In this document: positions 61,181 to 64,000 of the stretch, in pieces | How the letters are laid out: the number at the start of each line of letters is the position of its first letter | How positions within the stretch are numbered: the stretch's first letter is position 1 | Assembly (NCBI RefSeq): GCF_009882945.1 | Contig: NZ_WTUY01000002.1 | Coordinates: forward strand, 374,927-438,926 | Length of the DNA: 64,000 bases | Source: Alcanivorax sp. DP30 | GTDB lineage: Bacteria > Pseudomonadota > Gammaproteobacteria > Pseudomonadales > Alcanivoracaceae | Direction: 5' to 3' | Program-made: the position numbers and the translations under genes | The notes under the pieces: generated by a model | Seen by the model: only the letters and a program-made list of their open reading frames with translations | Database searches by the model: none | What the model was told of the DNA's origin: nothing

Positions 61181-62092
61181 TTAGGGCTGCGCAGCCCGGG
61201 AGAGGCTGTACACATAGGAGGCGATCACATGAATCCGCTCTTCAGAGAGCAGAGACTCGTGGGCCGGCATGTTGCCGCTACGGCCCTCACGGATAGTTTG
61301 CTCGATATCTTCAATGCGCGGACCGTACAACCACACCGTGTCAGTGAGGTTGGGCGCTCCCAGCATCTGGTTGCCACTACCATCCGGGCCATGACAGGCG
61401 GCACAGACCATGAACTTCGGCTTGGCACGTTCAATGGCAGCAGCCTTGTCGGCATCTTTCGCAACCTCTGGTCGGCTCAAACTCTGTACATAGATCGCCA
61501 TATCGCGAATCGCCTCATCCGTCCCACCGATAGCAGCCGCCATGGGTGGCATCATGCCGTTACGACCAGCTGTGATACTGGTGACAATCTGCGCAGGCTC
61601 ACCACCGTACAGCCAGTCATCGTCAGTCAGGTTCGGGTAGCCCTTGGCGCCGCGCGCATCGGAGCCGTGACAAATCGCGCAGTTGTTGGAAAACAGGCGA
61701 CCACCAACGGCCAGGGCCTCCGGGTACTGGATCAGTTCCTCAATGGGCACCTGCGCGTACTGATCAAACAGCGGCCCGGTCTTGCGTTCCATCAGTGACA
61801 CTTCGCTTTCGTACTGGTTGGTACTGGTCCAGCCAAGGACGCCTTCGAATTTGCCCAGCCCCGGATAAAGCGCCAGGTACACACAGGCAAAGATCAGGGT
61901 GCCGATGAACAGGCCCAACCACCAGCGGGGCAGGGGAGAGTTGCGCTCCACAATGCCATCGAAAGTGTGACCGGTGGTCTCCTTGGCCGCCTCTTCAGGA
62001 GAAATGGACTTGTTCCACAACAACAGGCCGGCACAGCCAAGCAGGTTGAAGACAACAATCACGATAATGAACCAACTCCAGAAATCGCTCAT
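61181..62092 (-). CDS. ccoP: cbb3 cytochrome c oxidase subunit CcoP (dihaem)
   Basis: The dihaem cytochrome c subunit of the cbb3 terminal oxidase, 303 residues. The N-terminal helix pair (FIIVIVVFNLLGCAGLLLW and WWLGLFIGTLIFACVYLALY) anchors it, and two CxxCH haem-binding motifs are visible: NCAICHGSDARG and VCAACHGPDGSG. GRNGMMPPMAAAIGG and GRSGNMPAHESLL carry the axial Met residues. The start overlaps ccoQ by 4 bases (ATGA), as in ccoNOQP operons. Confidence 0.97.
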   Translation of the reverse strand: MSDFWSWFIIVIVVFNLLGCAGLLLWNKSISPEEAAKETTGHTFDGIVERNSPLPRWWLGLFIGTLIFACVYLALYPGLGKFEGVLGWTSTNQYESEVSLMERKTGPLFDQYAQVPIEELIQYPEALAVGGRLFSNNCAICHGSDARGAKGYPNLTDDDWLYGGEPAQIVTSITAGRNGMMPPMAAAIGGTDEAIRDMAIYVQSLSRPEVAKDADKAAAIERAKPKFMVCAACHGPDGSGNQMLGAPNLTDTVWLYGPRIEDIEQTIREGRSGNMPAHESLLSEERIHVIASYVYSLSRAAQP

Positions 62093-62241
62093 TGCTCACC
62101 CCCTTGGTGATTGCGATCCTCTTCCAGTGCAATCTCACCCAGTTTTTCGTAGTCCTGTTTTCGGCCCGGACGGTATACCCAGCCAACCATGACGATGAAC
62201 GCCACAAAGAACACCAGAGTTAGTAGTGCGTGATAGCTCAT
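62089..62241 (-). CDS. ccoQ: cbb3 oxidase small subunit CcoQ
   Basis: A 50-residue protein with one membrane helix ([19 protein letters not shown]) followed by [19 protein letters not shown]. This is the usual CcoQ sequence and length, and it aids stability of the complex. It overlaps ccoO by 4 bases and ccoP by 4 bases. I translated it directly from the sequence at this position because it is short. Confidence 0.93.
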   Translation of the reverse strand: MSYHALLTLVFFVAFIVMVGWVYRPGRKQDYEKLGEIALEEDRNHQGGEQ

Positions 62242-62873
62242 TGGGTGATCTCCTTGCGTTCCTGGCCCAGGGAAAGCAGGTACGCCACCAGAGCATCCTC
62301 TTCCGTGGCATCAGCCCATTCGCCCTCGATTTTGGCAAGTTGCTGATTCAGGTCTTCCTCACTGTAGGGCACACCGAAGGTGTCCTTGAACAGACGCAGC
62401 TTTCGCTCGGTATGCTTCCAGCTCAGTGGGTTTTCCTGTAGCCACGGATAGGCTGGCATATTGGACTCCGGCACCACCTGACGGGGATCGCGAAGGTGCT
62501 CGCGGTGCCACTGCTCGGTGATCGGGCGAATGCCGACACGGGCCAGATCCGGGCCGGTCCGCTTGGAGCCCCACAGGAAAGGGTGCTCCCAGACATCTTC
62601 ACCAGCCACGGAGTAGGCGCCGTAACGCTCCGTTTCTGCCCGCAGGGGACGCACCATCTGGGTGTGACACACATGGCAGCCTTCACGGATGTAGATATCC
62701 CGGCCTTCCATCTCCAGTGCGGTATAGGGCCTCAGGGTTTCCAGGGGTTCCGTGGTGGCCTTCTGCCAGAACAGCGGCACGATTTCAGCCAGACCACCAA
62801 AACTCACTGCAATCAATGTCAGCACAATCATGAGGCCGACATTCTTTTCCACTCTTTCATGGGCATTGGACAT
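62238..62873 (-). CDS. ccoO: cbb3 cytochrome c oxidase subunit CcoO (monohaem)
   Basis: The membrane-bound monohaem cytochrome c subunit that passes electrons to CcoN. The 211-residue protein has one N-terminal helix ([20 protein letters not shown]) and the CxxCH motif in [33 protein letters not shown] and [12 protein letters not shown] (axial Met) are conserved. It starts 10 bases after ccoN. Confidence 0.97.
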   Translation of the reverse strand: MSNAHERVEKNVGLMIVLTLIAVSFGGLAEIVPLFWQKATTEPLETLRPYTALEMEGRDIYIREGCHVCHTQMVRPLRAETERYGAYSVAGEDVWEHPFLWGSKRTGPDLARVGIRPITEQWHREHLRDPRQVVPESNMPAYPWLQENPLSWKHTERKLRLFKDTFGVPYSEEDLNQQLAKIEGEWADATEEDALVAYLLSLGQERKEITQ

Positions 62874-62883
62874 GTCGTTCTCC

Positions 62884-64000
62884 TCAGGCAGCCTGCATTA
62901 CATTGTCGGCACCGCTCACATCACGGTTGCCACGAATGGTCTTGTAGACGTTGACCGCCATTAGCAGCATCCCCGCCAGGAAGATGACCCCGCCCAGCAA
63001 ACGAATGATGTAGAAAGGCTGCCGCTCCACCAACTCCTGAACGAAGTTGTAGGTCAGGGTGCCGTCGGTGTTCACCGCGCGCCACATCAGACCCTGCATG
63101 ATGCCGGATACCCACATGGACGCGATGTATAGCACCGTACCGATGGTGCTAAGCCAGAAGTGCGCGTTGATCCAGCTGATGGAATACATCTGCTTGCGAT
63201 CAAACAGGCGTGGAATCATCACGTAGATGGCACCGATGGTGATCATGGCCACCCAGCCAAGTGCGCCGGAATGCACATGGCCAATGGTCCAGTCGGTGTT
63301 ATGGCTCAGGGCGTTCACCGTCTTGATGGACATCATCGGGCCTTCGAAGGTGCTCATGCCGTAGAAGGAGAGGGCAACAATCATGAAACGAATGATCGGG
63401 TCGGTGCGCAGTTTGTGCCAGGCACCGGACAGGGTCATCATCCCGTTGATCATGCCCCCCCAACTGGGAGCCAGCAGGACAATGGAGAACACCATGCCCA
63501 CGGATTGCGCCCAGTCGGGCAGGGAAGAGTAGTGCAGATGATGCGGACCCGCCCACATGTACACGGCAATCAGGGCCCAGAAGTGAACAATGGATAACCG
63601 GTACGAGTACACCGGACGCTGGGCCTGGACCGGAATGTAGTAGTACATCATCCCCAGGAAGCCGGCGGTGAGGAAGAAGCCTACCGCGTTATGGCCGTAC
63701 CACCACTGCACCATGGCATCGATGGCGCCGGAGTACACTGAGTAGGACTTCATGGCGGAAACCGGGATTTCCAGGTTGTTGACCACGTGCAGCAGGGCGA
63801 TGGCGATGATGAACGCCCCATAGAACCAGTTGGCCACATAGATATGAGCCTGCTTGCGCCGTGCGATGGTAGCGAAGAACACAATGGCGTAGGCCACCCA
63901 GACCAGGGTAATAAGAATATCGATGGGCCATTCGAGCTCGGCGTATTCCTTGGCGCTGGTGAAACCCAGGGGCAGGGAAATGGCCGCGGCCACAATCACC
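62884..64000 (-). CDS. ccoN: cbb3 cytochrome c oxidase catalytic subunit CcoN (partial, N-terminus outside window)
   Basis: The last 371 residues or so of the catalytic haem-copper subunit of cbb3 oxidase (whole protein about 475). Visible copper and haem ligands: [17 protein letters not shown] (His of the active-site copper), [13 protein letters not shown] (His pair), and [17 protein letters not shown] (haem-binding His residues). Many membrane helices are present. The N-terminal 100 residues are cut by the window end, and the promoter is beyond it. The four subunit genes ccoNOQP are followed by assembly genes. Confidence 0.97.
   Translation of the reverse strand, partial: VIVAAAISLPLGFTSAKEYAELEWPIDILITLVWVAYAIVFFATIARRKQAHIYVANWFYGAFIIAIALLHVVNNLEIPVSAMKSYSVYSGAIDAMVQWWYGHNAVGFFLTAGFLGMMYYYIPVQAQRPVYSYRLSIVHFWALIAVYMWAGPHHLHYSSLPDWAQSVGMVFSIVLLAPSWGGMINGMMTLSGAWHKLRTDPIIRFMIVALSFYGMSTFEGPMMSIKTVNALSHNTDWTIGHVHSGALGWVAMITIGAIYVMIPRLFDRKQMYSISWINAHFWLSTIGTVLYIASMWVSGIMQGLMWRAVNTDGTLTYNFVQELVERQPFYIIRLLGGVIFLAGMLLMAVNVYKTIRGNRDVSGADNVMQAA

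Overview
The window reads as chromosomal DNA of a free-living, respiring gammaproteobacterium. The gene order uvrY-uvrC-pgsA-tRNA-Gly-tRNA-Cys-tRNA-Leu is a classic gammaproteobacterial arrangement. The tusBCD sulfur relay, transhydrogenase, cobalamin-dependent MetH, FNR-type regulator and cbb3 oxidase fit the same group. Moderate GC content, a Pseudomonas-like GTAGGAGC repeat and the overall gene set suggest a marine Oceanospirillales/Pseudomonadales member such as Alcanivorax. That genus-level guess is inference; no rRNA is present to settle it. No phage, insertion sequence, CRISPR array or obvious foreign island is visible.

Layout. 1-2238 (minus): a TrpD2/YbiB-like protein cut by the window edge, tusB, tusC, tusD and a YccA-type membrane protein. 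2448-3342: a small membrane protein and tRNA-Ser(UGA) with promoter and terminator. 3464-6464 (minus): CstA-type transporter, a 'cory-CC-star'-like small protein and an ArsA/GET3-type ATPase, translationally coupled by overlapping stop/start codons. 6686-10362 (plus): uvrY/gacA, uvrC, pgsA and three tRNAs. 10547-26162 (plus): a long run starting with a signalling module (hybrid kinase with three receiver domains, CheR, receiver, CheB, receiver-PAS-PilZ). It leads after two bases into a type II secretion operon gspE-F-G-H-I-J-K-L-M, and ends with an unrecognised secreted protein. 26221-31658: a lipoprotein hydrolase, a DUF1461-like membrane protein coupled to a degenerate PEP-synthase-like protein, and a DUF2189 membrane protein.

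31762-35463 (minus) is metH. 35755-37357 (plus) holds an MscS channel and a DUF481 outer-membrane protein. 37663-40538 (minus) is the pntAA-pntAB-pntB transhydrogenase operon. 40885-52214 is a mixed housekeeping stretch: ABC1-family kinase-like protein, alpha/beta hydrolase, MpaB/Lcp-type haem oxygenase homologue, Prc protease, SpmA-SpmB-type membrane protein, AlkB-like dioxygenase, CorA, a metallo-beta-lactamase-fold hydrolase, a membrane protein of unknown function and YaaA.

52410-64000 (minus) is a low-oxygen respiration region. Read in its own direction it runs ccoN(partial)-ccoO-ccoQ-ccoP, ccoG-ccoH-ccoI-ccoS, a TauE/UreH-like membrane protein, hemN, fnr, a tandem universal stress protein and a small coiled-coil protein. 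A perfect FNR site, TTGAT-N4-ATCAA, sits at the expected distance upstream of hemN. FNR is therefore likely to control haem synthesis and, through the operon, its own expression.

The most unusual part is the continuous signalling-to-secretion block at 10.5-26.2 kb. It has chemotaxis-type methyltransferase and methylesterase enzymes without a chemoreceptor, CheA or CheW nearby. A PilZ (cyclic-di-GMP) receiver protein abuts the secretion ATPase gene, and an unknown exported protein sits where gspN often lies.
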